Shown here: positions 8,900-17,445 of the stretch, piece by piece
How the letters are laid out: every line of letters begins with the position of its first letter
Position numbering within the stretch: position 1 is the stretch's first letter
From: Streptomyces cylindrosporus
GTDB lineage: Bacteria > Actinomycetota > Actinomycetes > Streptomycetales > Streptomycetaceae
Length of the DNA: 64,000 nucleotides
Direction of reading: 5' to 3'
Assembly (NCBI RefSeq): GCF_022698165.1
Contig: NZ_JALDAY010000011.1
Span: 248,001 to 312,000, forward strand
The notes under the pieces: generated by a model
What the model was told of the DNA's origin: nothing
The model's input: the letters and a program-made list of their open reading frames with translations, nothing else
Database searches by the model: none
Made by a program: the position numbers and the translations under genes

Positions 8900-9828
8900 A
8901 GGTAGTCCTCCAGGCGGGCCACCGCGTACCCGTCGGCGGTGACCCGGTTCAGGAAGCGGCGCATGTCGTCGACCATCGTGCCCTTCCACTCGTCGCGCCC
9001 GCGGAAGTGGGTGAGCACGATGTCGCCGGGGTGCAGGTCCTGGTCCCACTCGCGGTACTCCCAGTGGTCGACGAAGACCTCCTCGTCCCAGATCGGCGCG
9101 TACTTGATGCCGCAGGACTTGGCGGCGCGCAGGGTGTCGCGGTTGTAGTTCCCGAAGGGCGGCCTGAAGACTGTGGGCGCCTTCCCGAACTCCTTCTTCA
9201 TGACCTTCTGCATGCCGCAGATCTCGTGCTTCTGCTCCTCGTACGACAGTCCGGGCAGGAAGGGGTGCGTGAGGGTGTGGTTGTTCAGCGTCACGCCCTC
9301 GGACTGCATCCGGCGGAAGTACGGGTAGTCGTCCTTGACCAGGAAGTTGCTGAGGAAGGCGGTGTACGGGATCTTCAGCTCGCTCATCATCCGCAGGAAC
9401 GCCCGGTCCTTCTCGGCGCCGTCGTCGATGGTGAGGAAGACGATCCGCTCCTTGGTGGGGACGGTGGTGAACACCGGCGGGAGGTTCAGCTCCTCCTGGT
9501 CGTCCACCTCGAAGCCCTTGCGCGCGGTGATGTGCGGCTTGTGCGCCGGGGCCGGCGGGGCCGTCAGGGGCACCTGCTTCAGCCCCCAGCGCTTCGCGGC
9601 GGCCGCCCGTGCGGTCATGGCGGCGCGCAGCCTGGTGGCGTACGTGTCCAGGGCGCGCGCCTCGGGCGCCTTCAGGCGCTGCTGACCGGGGGCAGGGGGC
9701 ACCGCCTTGTGCTCGGCGCCCTGTGCGCAGCCGGAGGCGATGGCGGCGACGGCGAGCACGGCGATCCCGCCGCGGATCCCGGCCCCACGCGACGACCGAT
9801 TTTTGTCATTTTGTACGACTACTCGCAT
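8896..9828 (-). CDS. Polysaccharide deacetylase family lipoprotein (upstream copy)
   Basis: A 310-residue secreted lipoprotein with lipobox ASGC (Cys34), then an alpha-helical linker of about 100 residues and a NodB domain. The domain motifs are TIDDG, NHTLTHP and RPPFGNYN, so the catalytic set is intact. It probably acts on cell-wall or surface glycan. It is translated first in a two-gene unit with the downstream paralogue (GTGA overlap). ATG 9828 was chosen because it directly precedes the signal peptide; a far longer open frame upstream crosses the methyltransferase gene on the other strand and is not real. Confidence 0.9.
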   Translation of the reverse strand: MRVVVQNDKNRSSRGAGIRGGIAVLAVAAIASGCAQGAEHKAVPPAPGQQRLKAPEARALDTYATRLRAAMTARAAAAKRWGLKQVPLTAPPAPAHKPHITARKGFEVDDQEELNLPPVFTTVPTKERIVFLTIDDGAEKDRAFLRMMSELKIPYTAFLSNFLVKDDYPYFRRMQSEGVTLNNHTLTHPFLPGLSYEEQKHEICGMQKVMKKEFGKAPTVFRPPFGNYNRDTLRAAKSCGIKYAPIWDEEVFVDHWEYREWDQDLHPGDIVLTHFRGRDEWKGTMVDDMRRFLNRVTADGYAVARLEDYL

Positions 9829-9918
9829 GGTGCCGGATCCTCGCAGGCCACCGCCCCGCCCCCGGGCCGACACCGCGACCGGAGGCACACCATCCACCGA
9901 CTGGCCCACAATGAGCCG

Positions 9919-11079
9919 GTGAACGACCTCGCCCCCCTCCTCACCCCCGAAGGCCGCGCCCTCCTCGACGAGGTGCGCGGCACGGCCCCCGCCGACGAAC
10001 TCGCCGTCGCCACCCGGCTGCGCCGCGAGCACCCCGCGGAGCTGGTGTCGGCCGCGCTCGGGCAGGCTCGGCTGCGGCAGCGGGCGGTGGCGAAGTTCGG
10101 CGCCGAGGACGCGGACCGCATGTTCTTCACGCCGAACGGCGTCGAGCAGTCGACGCGCGCGAGTGTCGCCTCGTACCGCGCGGAACGTCTGAAGGCGCTG
10201 GGGGTCACCTCGCTGGCCGACCTGTGCTGCGGGATCGGGGGCGACGCGATCGCGCTGGCGCGGGCCGGGATCAGGGTGCTCGCCGTGGACCGGGATCCCC
10301 TGACGGCCGCCGCGGCGCGGGCGAACGCGGATGCGCTGGGGCTCGCCGACCTCGTCGAGGTGCGCGAGGCGGACGTCACGGAGGTGGACACGGCGGGATA
10401 CGACGCCGTGTTCGTGGACCCGGCCCGGCGGGGCGGGCGGGGCCGCGTCTTCGACCCCGAGGCCTACTCGCCGCCGCTCTCCTGGGCGATCGAGGCGGCC
10501 CGCGGGGCCCCGCACGCCGCGCTCAAGGTCGCCCCCGGCATCCCGCACGAGGCCGTGCCCGAGGACGCCGAGGCCGAGTGGATCTCGGACGGCGGGGACG
10601 TGAAGGAGGCGGTGCTGTGGTTCGGGACGGCGCCGGGGACGGTACGCGCCACCCTGCTGCCGGGCCCGCGCACACTTCTCGGCAGGGGCCTGCCCGACCC
10701 ACAAGTCCGCTCCGTGGGACGGTACTTGTACGAACCCGACGGCGCCGTCATCCGCGCCCACCTGGTCGCCGAGGTGGCCGAGGACCTCGGCGGCGGCCTG
10801 ATCGACGCGACCATCGCCTACGTCACGGCCGACGAGCTGCGTCCGACCCCGTACGCCACCGCCTACGAGATCACCGACCGACTCCCCTTCAATGTCAAGA
10901 AGTTGAAGGCGCTGCTGCGGGAGCGTGAGGTCGGGATCCTGACCGTGAAGAAGCGGGGGTCGGCGGTGGAGCCGGAGGAGTTGCGGAAGAAGGTGAAGCC
11001 GAGCGGACCGAACTCGGCGACCGTGTTCCTGACGCGGGTCGCCGGGGCGCCGACCATGCTGATCGGCGCCCCGGCGTAA
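9919..11079 (+). CDS. Class I SAM-dependent methyltransferase with THUMP-like C-terminal domain
   Basis: About 386 residues. A Rossmann methyltransferase core carries the SAM motif LADLCCGIGGDAIALA (near residue 105) and a VFVDPARR catalytic-type motif (DPAR, near 175). A C-terminal THUMP-like domain follows (ITDRLPFNVKKLKALLREREVGILTVKKRG). The THUMP-like part and DPAR motif suggest a nucleic-acid substrate, probably RNA, but this is inference. GTG 9919 fits the start of the conserved N-terminus (NDLAPLLTPEG). The ribosome site is weak, so the start is uncertain. The gene is divergent from the deacetylase unit across 90 bp. Confidence 0.85.
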   Translation: MNDLAPLLTPEGRALLDEVRGTAPADELAVATRLRREHPAELVSAALGQARLRQRAVAKFGAEDADRMFFTPNGVEQSTRASVASYRAERLKALGVTSLADLCCGIGGDAIALARAGIRVLAVDRDPLTAAAARANADALGLADLVEVREADVTEVDTAGYDAVFVDPARRGGRGRVFDPEAYSPPLSWAIEAARGAPHAALKVAPGIPHEAVPEDAEAEWISDGGDVKEAVLWFGTAPGTVRATLLPGPRTLLGRGLPDPQVRSVGRYLYEPDGAVIRAHLVAEVAEDLGGGLIDATIAYVTADELRPTPYATAYEITDRLPFNVKKLKALLREREVGILTVKKRGSAVEPEELRKKVKPSGPNSATVFLTRVAGAPTMLIGAPA

Positions 11080-11082
11080 CCG

Positions 11083-13107
11083 CTACTGGTGCTGGACCGT
11101 CTTCAGCGAGCCCAGGTGCGGATCGGCCGTCGGCCGGCCGGACTTGGTGGCGGCGGCGGTCGCGCTGCCCGCCGTGCGCTGGGCGAAGGTGCTCGTGGAC
11201 GAGTCGACGCCGTTGTAGAACGGCCGGTACACGAACTGACTGCCGCTCGCGCTCATCGACGCGCCGGCCGTGCTCAGCGCGCCCGCGGTGACCGAGGCGG
11301 TCGGGCCGAAGGCGACGGCGGCCTGGGTGCCCGCGGACTCCCGCAGCAGGTAGCTCTTGACCTCGCTGGACAGCGCGGGCCGGGAGGTCCAGACGAGCGG
11401 GCCGTAGATGTTCATCGCCGCGCCCGCGGAGATGCCGTCGCGCCAGGCGCCGGTGTAGGCGAGGGCGATCTGGCCCGGGACGCCCCACCAGAACTTGGCG
11501 AGGGCCACCGAGAGGCCTTCGCTGGTGGTCGCCGTGACCGGGTAGTAGTAGTACGTCGACGGCCAGTGCGAGAAGTCCGTGTGCGTCAGCGCGTACTTCG
11601 CGTCCGAGCCGACCGGGATGACCATCGTCTTGGCCGGGTTGAGGGTGTTGAGGTACGACTTCACCGACGCGGTCAGCTTCTTGCCGGCCGTGAGGACGAG
11701 GCCGCCCGTGCTGCCGGTGCCCTCCGCGCCCGCCGCCGAGGCCGCCGGGAGGGCCGCCTTGTAGTCGGTGCCGCTGGCCAGGAACACGTACGTCGGGGCG
11801 GTGGTGACGGCCTTGGCCACCTTGACCGAGGTGTCGTAACGGTCCGTGCCGGACAGCCGCTTGGGGACGTACCCGAGCGTCTTCAGCTGCGCGGAGACGT
11901 TGGTCGTGAGGGTGGACGTGCCGCCGAGCATCCAGACGCTCGCGCCCTTCTTGAGGGTGCGCTTCAGCTCGTTCTTCACCGCCGTCGACAGGCCCGTCTT
12001 CGGCGTCATCAGCACCGGGCCCTGCTTCTTGCCGGCCAGCGCGGGCGCGGTCAGCGAGTACGCCGAGTCGTCCTGGTTGACCAGCACGGCCGCCTTGGCG
12101 TTCAGCAGGCCCGGCTCGCTCTGGCCGACCGTGTTCCAGCTGAAGCGGGAGGAGGCGACGGCGGTGGCGTAGCTGTCGGCGCCCCACACCCGGGCGGTGG
12201 TGTTCTTCCGCAGCGGCTGCCAACTGGGGTTGCTGCCCTGCCAGTTGGTGGGTACGGCGGTGAACGCACCGGTGGCCAGGTCGACGTACTCGGTGGAGTG
12301 GACGTAACCGCCGCCGCCCGTCGCGGTCTCGACGTCGGCGAGGATCCGGGTGCCGGTGGGCGACCAGGACGGGTTGGCGTACGTACGCGCGTCGGTGGTG
12401 ATCTGCTTGACGTCCGTGCCGTCGGCGTTCGCGGTGAAGATCTTGCCGCCGCGGACGAAGGCCAGCCTGCTGTCGTCCGGCGAGTAGACGGGCTGCGCGG
12501 CGTCGGTGAGCACGCGCTTGACGGTCTGCGTGGACGGCTCGTAGACGTAGACGCCCGGGGTGGCGCCGCAGCCGCCGCTGCGCCGCTCGAAGGCGACCAG
12601 GCCGGCGCCGCTCACGCTCGGGTTGCTGTCGCAGGCGCTCGACGGGCCCAGGGTGCTCGACAGCAGCGGCTCGGGGGCCCAGGAGCCGTCCGAGGGGCCG
12701 TACGCGAGCTGGCCGCCGACGGAGAAGACGACGTAACGGCCGCTCCATCCGAAGGCCAGGTCCGTGTAGCCGGAGCCGCCGGAGCGCATGCCCTGCGCCT
12801 TGGGCAGGGTGATCTTCGTGGAGCCGCTGGCGCGCACGCTGGTGATGGTCTGGTCCGAGATGGTGGCGAACCGGCTGCCGTCGGGCGCCCAGGCGCCGTA
12901 CTGGCCGGAGCCGACGGCCGGGTCGGTGGCCGTACCGGTGGCCGGGTCGATCAGCCGCGGCCCGTCGGTCAGGATCTTGCCCTCGGTGCCCGGCCAGGGC
13001 CCGGCGTCGTCGGCGACGGCACCCGGCGCGCTCGCCAGGGTGCCCATGGCGGCCAGCACGGCCGCGGTGGAGAGCGCCGCGGCACGGCGGCGCGTGAACA
13101 GTCTCAA
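11083..13107 (-). CDS. Secreted protein with beta-propeller (PD40-like) and cell-wall-binding repeat 2 domains
   Basis: About 674 residues. An export signal (TRRRAAALSTAAVLAAMG, cleavage near APGAVA) is followed by beta-propeller-like blades (NPSWSPTG, QPVYSPDDSRLAF). Cell-wall-binding repeat 2 segments follow: RVWGADSYATAVASS and RLSGTDRYDTSVKVAKAV, with LVNQDDSAYSLTAPALA and VFLASGTDYKAALPAASAAG. CWB2 repeats bind surface polymers in other Gram-positives, so a wall-attached protein is likely. The start is TTG 13107, eight bases after GGGGGG; ATG 13170 would add 21 residues that spoil the signal peptide. No enzymatic domain is seen. Confidence 0.85.
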   Translation of the reverse strand: MRLFTRRRAAALSTAAVLAAMGTLASAPGAVADDAGPWPGTEGKILTDGPRLIDPATGTATDPAVGSGQYGAWAPDGSRFATISDQTITSVRASGSTKITLPKAQGMRSGGSGYTDLAFGWSGRYVVFSVGGQLAYGPSDGSWAPEPLLSSTLGPSSACDSNPSVSGAGLVAFERRSGGCGATPGVYVYEPSTQTVKRVLTDAAQPVYSPDDSRLAFVRGGKIFTANADGTDVKQITTDARTYANPSWSPTGTRILADVETATGGGGYVHSTEYVDLATGAFTAVPTNWQGSNPSWQPLRKNTTARVWGADSYATAVASSRFSWNTVGQSEPGLLNAKAAVLVNQDDSAYSLTAPALAGKKQGPVLMTPKTGLSTAVKNELKRTLKKGASVWMLGGTSTLTTNVSAQLKTLGYVPKRLSGTDRYDTSVKVAKAVTTAPTYVFLASGTDYKAALPAASAAGAEGTGSTGGLVLTAGKKLTASVKSYLNTLNPAKTMVIPVGSDAKYALTHTDFSHWPSTYYYYPVTATTSEGLSVALAKFWWGVPGQIALAYTGAWRDGISAGAAMNIYGPLVWTSRPALSSEVKSYLLRESAGTQAAVAFGPTASVTAGALSTAGASMSASGSQFVYRPFYNGVDSSTSTFAQRTAGSATAAATKSGRPTADPHLGSLKTVQHQ

Positions 13108-13210
13108 GTTGTCGACCCCCCATGGATCTGCACAGGCCCCGCACAGGGGCTGGGTAACTGTAGTGACCAACGAGGCGCGGGGGGAACAGAGTTACGAGTG
13201 AACAGTTGCC

Positions 13211-13264
13211 CGCGATCAGGTTACGAACCGCGATCGGGTTACGAACCGCGATGGGGTTACGAAC
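13211..13264. repeat. Three tandem 18-bp repeats at the end of the sigma-factor gene
   Basis: The unit CGCGATCNGGTTACGAAC occurs three times head to tail at 13211-13228, 13229-13246 and 13247-13264, with one or two variable bases. The last unit contains the TAA stop of the sigma factor. Because 18 bp is six codons, loss of the stop would extend the protein by repeated RNPIAV-like units. Confidence 0.9.
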
Positions 13265-14534
13265 CGCACTCCTCGGCCCGCGCCAGCAGCAGCTCCCGCT
13301 CACGTTCGTTGCGCGCCAGCCCCGCCGCCCGTGCGAACTCCTCCCGGGCCTCGGCGGTCCGCCCGAGCCGTTGCAGCAGGTCCCCGCGCACGCTCGGCAG
13401 CAAGTGGTACTCCCGCAGGGCGGGTTCACCGGCGAGGGCGTCGACGATCTCCAGCGCCGGGCCCGGACCGTCGGCCATCGACACGGCGACGGCGCGGTTG
13501 AGTTCGACGACGGGCGAGGGCGTGCGGGCGGCGAGCAGGCCGTACAGCGTGGCGATGCTCGCCCAGTCGGTCTCCTCGTAGGTGTAGGCGTGCGCGTGGC
13601 AGGCGGCGATGGCGGCCTGGAGGGCGTACGGGCCCGGGGCGCCGGTGGCCGTGGCGTCGGCGCGGTGGAGGGCCTGGATGCCGCGGGCGATGAGCATGCG
13701 GTTCCAGCGGCGGCGGTTCTGGTCCCTGAGGAGGACGGGCTCGCCGTTCGGGCCGGTGCGGGCGGCGGCGCGGGAGGACTGGAACTCCAGGAGCGAGGTC
13801 AGGGCGTGCACCTCGGGCTCCTTCGGCATGAGGGAGGACAGGACACGGGCCAGGCGCAGTGCGTCCTCGCACAGCGCGGGGCGCAGCCAGTCGTCGCCGG
13901 CGGTGGCGGCGTACCCCTCGTTGAAGATCAGGTAGATGACGTCGAGCACGGACCCGAGCCGGGCCTCGCGCTCCGGCCCGTACGGCACCTCGAAGGCGAT
14001 GTTCTTGGTCGCGAGGGTGCGTTTGGCGCGGACGATGCGCTGGGCGACCGTCGGCTCGGGGGTGAGGAACGCGCGGGCGATCTCGGTGGTGGTGAGGCCG
14101 CCGAGGAGGCGGAGGGTGAGGGCGATGCGAGCTTCGGCGGACAGCACGGGGTGGCAGGCCGTGAAGACGAGCCGGAGCAGGTCGTCGTCGATGTCGTCCG
14201 GGTCGGCGGGCTCCTCGGGCGGGACGGTGGTCTCCAGGCTGCGGCCGATCTCCGCCAGCTTGCGGGCGTAGTTCTCCCGCCGCCGGACCAGGTCGACGGC
14301 GCGACGGCGGGCGATGGCCATGAGCCAGGCGCCGGGATTGTCGGGGACACCGTCACGCGGCCACTGCTCCAGGGCGGCGACCAGGGCGTCCTGGGCGAGT
14401 TCCTCGGCGATGCCGATGTCACGGACGACGCGGGTGACGGCGGCGATGATGCGGGGGGACTCTATGCGGAAGACGGTTTCGATGGCGTGCGTGGCGTGCT
14501 GCTCGGTACGAGTGGCGGTGGGCTGTGGTTCCAC
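13257..14534 (-). CDS. ECF42-type sigma factor with C-terminal TPR-like domain
   Basis: A 425-residue RNA polymerase sigma factor. Region 2 spans about residues 15-85 (VFRIESPRIIAAVTRVV, ELAQDALVAALEQWP, PGAWLMAIARRRAVDLVRR). Region 4 carries TTTEIARAFLTPEPTVAQRIVRAKRTL. A long C-terminal extension (DUF6596/TPR-like, from FEVPYGPER onward, with IYLIFNEGY) is the mark of group ECF42. Known ECF42 genes sit beside DGPF-domain proteins and use no dedicated anti-sigma factor; the same arrangement is present here, with a DGPF gene 43 bp upstream. GTG 14534 follows a GGTGG-like site; the longer frame to 14606 overlaps the DGPF gene. Confidence 0.92.
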   Translation of the reverse strand: MEPQPTATRTEQHATHAIETVFRIESPRIIAAVTRVVRDIGIAEELAQDALVAALEQWPRDGVPDNPGAWLMAIARRRAVDLVRRRENYARKLAEIGRSLETTVPPEEPADPDDIDDDLLRLVFTACHPVLSAEARIALTLRLLGGLTTTEIARAFLTPEPTVAQRIVRAKRTLATKNIAFEVPYGPEREARLGSVLDVIYLIFNEGYAATAGDDWLRPALCEDALRLARVLSSLMPKEPEVHALTSLLEFQSSRAAARTGPNGEPVLLRDQNRRRWNRMLIARGIQALHRADATATGAPGPYALQAAIAACHAHAYTYEETDWASIATLYGLLAARTPSPVVELNRAVAVSMADGPGPALEIVDALAGEPALREYHLLPSVRGDLLQRLGRTAEAREEFARAAGLARNERERELLLARAEECGS

Positions 14535-14577
14535 AGCCCACCATGCAACACCCCGGACGGCCTCGGGCCAAGGAATC

Positions 14578-14934
14578 TCAGCCCTCCGCGATCTCCCGGA
14601 CCTCACAGGTCACGGTCCAGTGGTCCTCGTGGACCTTCAGGAAACGGGTGGCCCACTCCAGGGCCTCGGCCCGGTCCTTGCACTGCATGATCGCGTAGCC
14701 GCCGATGACCTCCTTGGACTCGGTGAAGGGGCCGTCGGTGACGGAGATCTCGCCGCCCTGCCAGGTCACGCGGGTGCCCTGGGCGGACGGGGTGAGCCCG
14801 GCGGTGTCGAGCATGACACCGGCCTTGGTGACCTCCTCGATCAGCTCGCCCATGCGCTGCATCAGCTCGGGGCTGGGGCCTTCGGCGGGCATGGTGTTCT
14901 CGTCGATCCGGACGAGGGAGAGGTAGCGGGGCAT
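14578..14934 (-). CDS. DGPF (YCII-related) domain protein
   Basis: A 118-residue small YCII/DGPF-fold protein starting MPRYLSLVRIDENTM. The family-naming motif DGPF is in SVTDGPFTESKEVIGGYAIM near residue 70. These proteins are dimeric ferredoxin-like folds of unknown chemistry and are the usual partners of ECF42 sigma factors. ATG 14934 follows GAGGAG at a good distance. The gene is first in an operon with the sigma factor, and a promoter of ECF42 type lies about 63 bp upstream, so the pair is probably autoregulated. Confidence 0.93.
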   Translation of the reverse strand: MPRYLSLVRIDENTMPAEGPSPELMQRMGELIEEVTKAGVMLDTAGLTPSAQGTRVTWQGGEISVTDGPFTESKEVIGGYAIMQCKDRAEALEWATRFLKVHEDHWTVTCEVREIAEG

Positions 14935-14996
14935 GAGGACTCCTCGGTGAGGTTCTGGTTCGGCGGGCCGGGGGTTTCCGGCCCTTTCACCTGTGC

Positions 14997-15023
14997 GTCG
15001 ATCGGGACCCCGCGGGATCGACA
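14997..15023 (-). promoter_or_regulatory. Putative ECF42-dependent promoter
   Basis: On the minus strand TGTCGA (15023-15018), 17 bases, then CGAC (15000-14997). This matches the bipartite TGTCGA / CGA-type motif described for ECF42 targets and lies upstream of the DGPF-sigma operon. Confidence 0.65.
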
Positions 15024-15090
15024 ACCTCATCGGAAAACCTCGAAGATTTTTTTCCGGGGTACGTCGTGCCCAGCGCGACGGTTCCCGACG

Positions 15091-16494
15091 TCACTTCACC
15101 TCGAACCCGAACTCCGCCTTCGCGTACGGCGCCCCGATCGCCTTCGGGCCGAACAGCAGTGCCGCGTCCGTCACGACCCCCGTCGGGCTTCCCCTCAGCG
15201 ACCACACCGCCCCGTTCCCGCCGTCCTCCCCCACCGCCGCGGCGGCCAGGTCGGCGTGTCCGTTGCCGTTGATGTCGAGGAGCCGGACCGCGGAGCCGAA
15301 GGCGTCGCCCAGTTCGGTCGTGCCCGGGACGGCGGGGGTGTCCTGGGTGAAGGACTGGGCGCCCTTGCCGGTCAGGCCCGCTTTGGTGCCGTACAGGACG
15401 TCGACCGCGCCCGCGTCGTCGTCGTAGCCGATCTCGGTGCCCGGGACGCCGACGGCGAGGTCGTCGATGCCGTCGCCGTTGATGTCGCCGGCGGAGACGG
15501 AGGCGCCGAAGCGGTCGACGTCGGAGGCGGTGCCGGGGACGCCGGGGGTGTCCGGCGAGAACGTCTTCCAGGTGGTGCGGGGGCGCGGGCCCGAGGCCGA
15601 CCCGTACACGACGGTGACCTGCGAGAAGTCCGTGCCGCCGACGGACACGTCGACGTGTCCGTCGCCGTTCAGGTCGCCCAGGGCGATCGCGCCGGAGCCG
15701 TTCGGGACGGTGTCGTCGGGGGCGGCGGCCAGGCCGGACTCCGAGCCGGTGTAGTAGCGGGTGCAGTAGTTGCCGTCGCCGCAGTAGACGGTGAGCGCCA
15801 GGTCGTCGCGGCCGTCGCCGTTCACGTCACCCGTGGCGCCGCCCTCGATGTCGTAGTACTTGAGGTGGTCGGCGTCGAGGGCGGTCTGCGCGCCGTGCTG
15901 TCCGGTCCGGGTGAACGGGCCGTTCCACACGGTCGCCGTGCTGCCGTTCGGGTCGTCGCCGGCGGAGGGGCGGGTGCGGAAGAGGGCCAGGTCGGGCTTG
16001 TGGTCGCCGTTGAAGTCGCCGGTCTGGGTGCTGGTGGCGGGGACGGACCTCGCGCCGGAGCCGGACAGGCCCTTGCGGACACCCCAGGCGACCACCGCGT
16101 CGCTCGTCCCCGCCCGGTTGCCGATGACCAGGTCCGCGTAGCCGTCGCCGTCCAGGTCCCCCCGTGACAGTTGCGCCCCGAAGCCCTCACCGCTCGCCGC
16201 GCTGCCCGGAATCCCGTCCGTGGAACGGGTTATGACGGTACGTCGGGTCGCGGAGAGGCCGTGCGGGCCGCCGTACATCACCGTCACGTAACCCGCCTTG
16301 GCGTGACCCGCGACCGTGGCCCCGGGAGCCCCGATCGCGAGATCGCCGTAACCGTCACCGTTGAAGTCCTCCCGGACGGGCGCGGGAGTCGCCGCCTCGG
16401 CCTGGCCCAGATCCTGCGGCGGAGTCACTCCCAGCGCGACCAGACCGGCGACCACCGGGACCGTCCAACGGGCGGGCAGAGGAAGGGGTAACAA
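15091..16494 (-). CDS. Secreted FG-GAP (integrin-like) repeat protein
   Basis: A 467-residue secreted protein. An N-terminal signal (WTVPVVAGLVALGVTPP) is followed by six or seven FG-GAP/VCBS blades. Each has a calcium-binding loop of the DxNxDGxxD type: DFNGDGYGDLAIG, DLDGDGYADLVIG, DFNGDHKPDLALF, DVNGDGRDDLALT, DLNGDGHVDVSVG, DINGDGIDDLAVG, DINGNGHADLAAA. The blades form a beta-propeller like the integrin alpha head, so an extracellular binding or scaffold role is likely. No hydrolase domain is visible. The gene stands alone upstream of the DGPF-sigma operon and is divergent from the next gene. Confidence 0.88.
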   Translation of the reverse strand: MLPLPLPARWTVPVVAGLVALGVTPPQDLGQAEAATPAPVREDFNGDGYGDLAIGAPGATVAGHAKAGYVTVMYGGPHGLSATRRTVITRSTDGIPGSAASGEGFGAQLSRGDLDGDGYADLVIGNRAGTSDAVVAWGVRKGLSGSGARSVPATSTQTGDFNGDHKPDLALFRTRPSAGDDPNGSTATVWNGPFTRTGQHGAQTALDADHLKYYDIEGGATGDVNGDGRDDLALTVYCGDGNYCTRYYTGSESGLAAAPDDTVPNGSGAIALGDLNGDGHVDVSVGGTDFSQVTVVYGSASGPRPRTTWKTFSPDTPGVPGTASDVDRFGASVSAGDINGDGIDDLAVGVPGTEIGYDDDAGAVDVLYGTKAGLTGKGAQSFTQDTPAVPGTTELGDAFGSAVRLLDINGNGHADLAAAAVGEDGGNGAVWSLRGSPTGVVTDAALLFGPKAIGAPYAKAEFGFEVK

Positions 16495-16639
16495 GGGGAG
16501 ACCTCCTGGTTAACGGCGACACCAAGGAAGACGCGTCACCGGGGACCGGGGTTGTAGGGACTGCGCGGCGGCACGCTGTCCGGACGAACCTCGCTTCTGT
16601 ACGTTCGAAGGACTGAGCCGTCGCACGAGGGAGCGGGCC

Positions 16640-17431
16640 ATGTCCTTCAAGGAACCGGGCGGGTACGGCGGAGACGCACGTCGTCGGCGCAGGCGCATCT
16701 CCCTGCTGCCCGAGGTCCTACCGTTCGATGCGCCGCGCGCCCTCGCTGAAGCAGCCCAGCACTGGGACAACCCTGCGGTTCTGTCCAAGAAGGTCAGCGA
16801 GCTCATCGAGAACCTTTCGCCCGACACGACCCGTCGTCCGGCCTCTCCGTCAGCGGCCGAGTTCGCGCATCGCACCGCCCGGAGCACCCTGGTCAAAGAG
16901 CTCAAGTCCCTGAACGTGGAGCTGCGTTCACAGAACTTCCCCGCCGCCACGCGCCAAAGGGTTTTCGCCGGGGCGTTCCGGCCGGGCGAAGCGACCGAGT
17001 CCCACCCCGGCGAGAGGGCCGTCTCCCTCGGCTTCGAGATCGCCTCCTTGCTCTCGTTGCGGGACGCCGGCGCCGAGGCATGGGCAAGCAAGGCGCTCAG
17101 CGAAGCAACGCGGGACAGCAGCAGGGAGATCAAGGCTGCCGTCAAGGTCACTCAGTACCTGCTGGGCCCCTCGCTTCTCACGATCGCGACCGACCTGACC
17201 CGGATCCTCGGCGAGGCCGTGGCGGGCATCAACGCGCAGAGGCTGCAGGAGTGCGTGAAAAACGTCTCGCAGGCCGCATCGGAACTTCGGGCCCATCCAG
17301 CGCCGCCGGAAGACTTGCCCCCGCCCCCTTCATCGGTCTCGCCCCCTTCACCGCACCAGCTCCCCGAGCCGCCGTCACCCCGCAGGGGAAAGGGCAGGCC
17401 TTCGACGCCCGGCCTACCCAGCGCCCACTGA
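16640..17431 (+). CDS. Hypothetical protein, basic N-terminus and proline-rich tail
   Basis: A 263-residue protein that I do not recognise. It starts at ATG 16640 after GAGGGAG, which supports the start. The first 25 residues include RRRRRR; residues about 25-215 look alpha-helical with many Ala, Leu and Glu; the last 45 are Pro and Ser rich (PPPPSSVSPPSPHQLPEPP). There is no signal peptide. ISLLSL/LGPSLLTIATDLTRILGEAVAG are mildly hydrophobic but short. Codon use is less GC3-biased than in its neighbours, which hints at an accessory gene. It is convergent with the LCP gene with 14 bp between stops. Confidence 0.7.
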   Translation: MSFKEPGGYGGDARRRRRRISLLPEVLPFDAPRALAEAAQHWDNPAVLSKKVSELIENLSPDTTRRPASPSAAEFAHRTARSTLVKELKSLNVELRSQNFPAATRQRVFAGAFRPGEATESHPGERAVSLGFEIASLLSLRDAGAEAWASKALSEATRDSSREIKAAVKVTQYLLGPSLLTIATDLTRILGEAVAGINAQRLQECVKNVSQAASELRAHPAPPEDLPPPPSSVSPPSPHQLPEPPSPRRGKGRPSTPGLPSAH

Positions 17432-17445
17432 CCGCGCCCCACACC

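Noticed and set aside
9007..9918. N-terminal extension of the methyltransferase frame
   Set aside because: It runs antisense across the deacetylase gene and has no domain; the conserved start is at 9919.
9829..10761. N-terminal extension of the upstream deacetylase frame
   Set aside because: It runs antisense to the methyltransferase; signal peptide begins at 9828.
13211..13264. CRISPR or integration site
   Set aside because: Three adjacent 18-bp units with no spacers and no integrase nearby.
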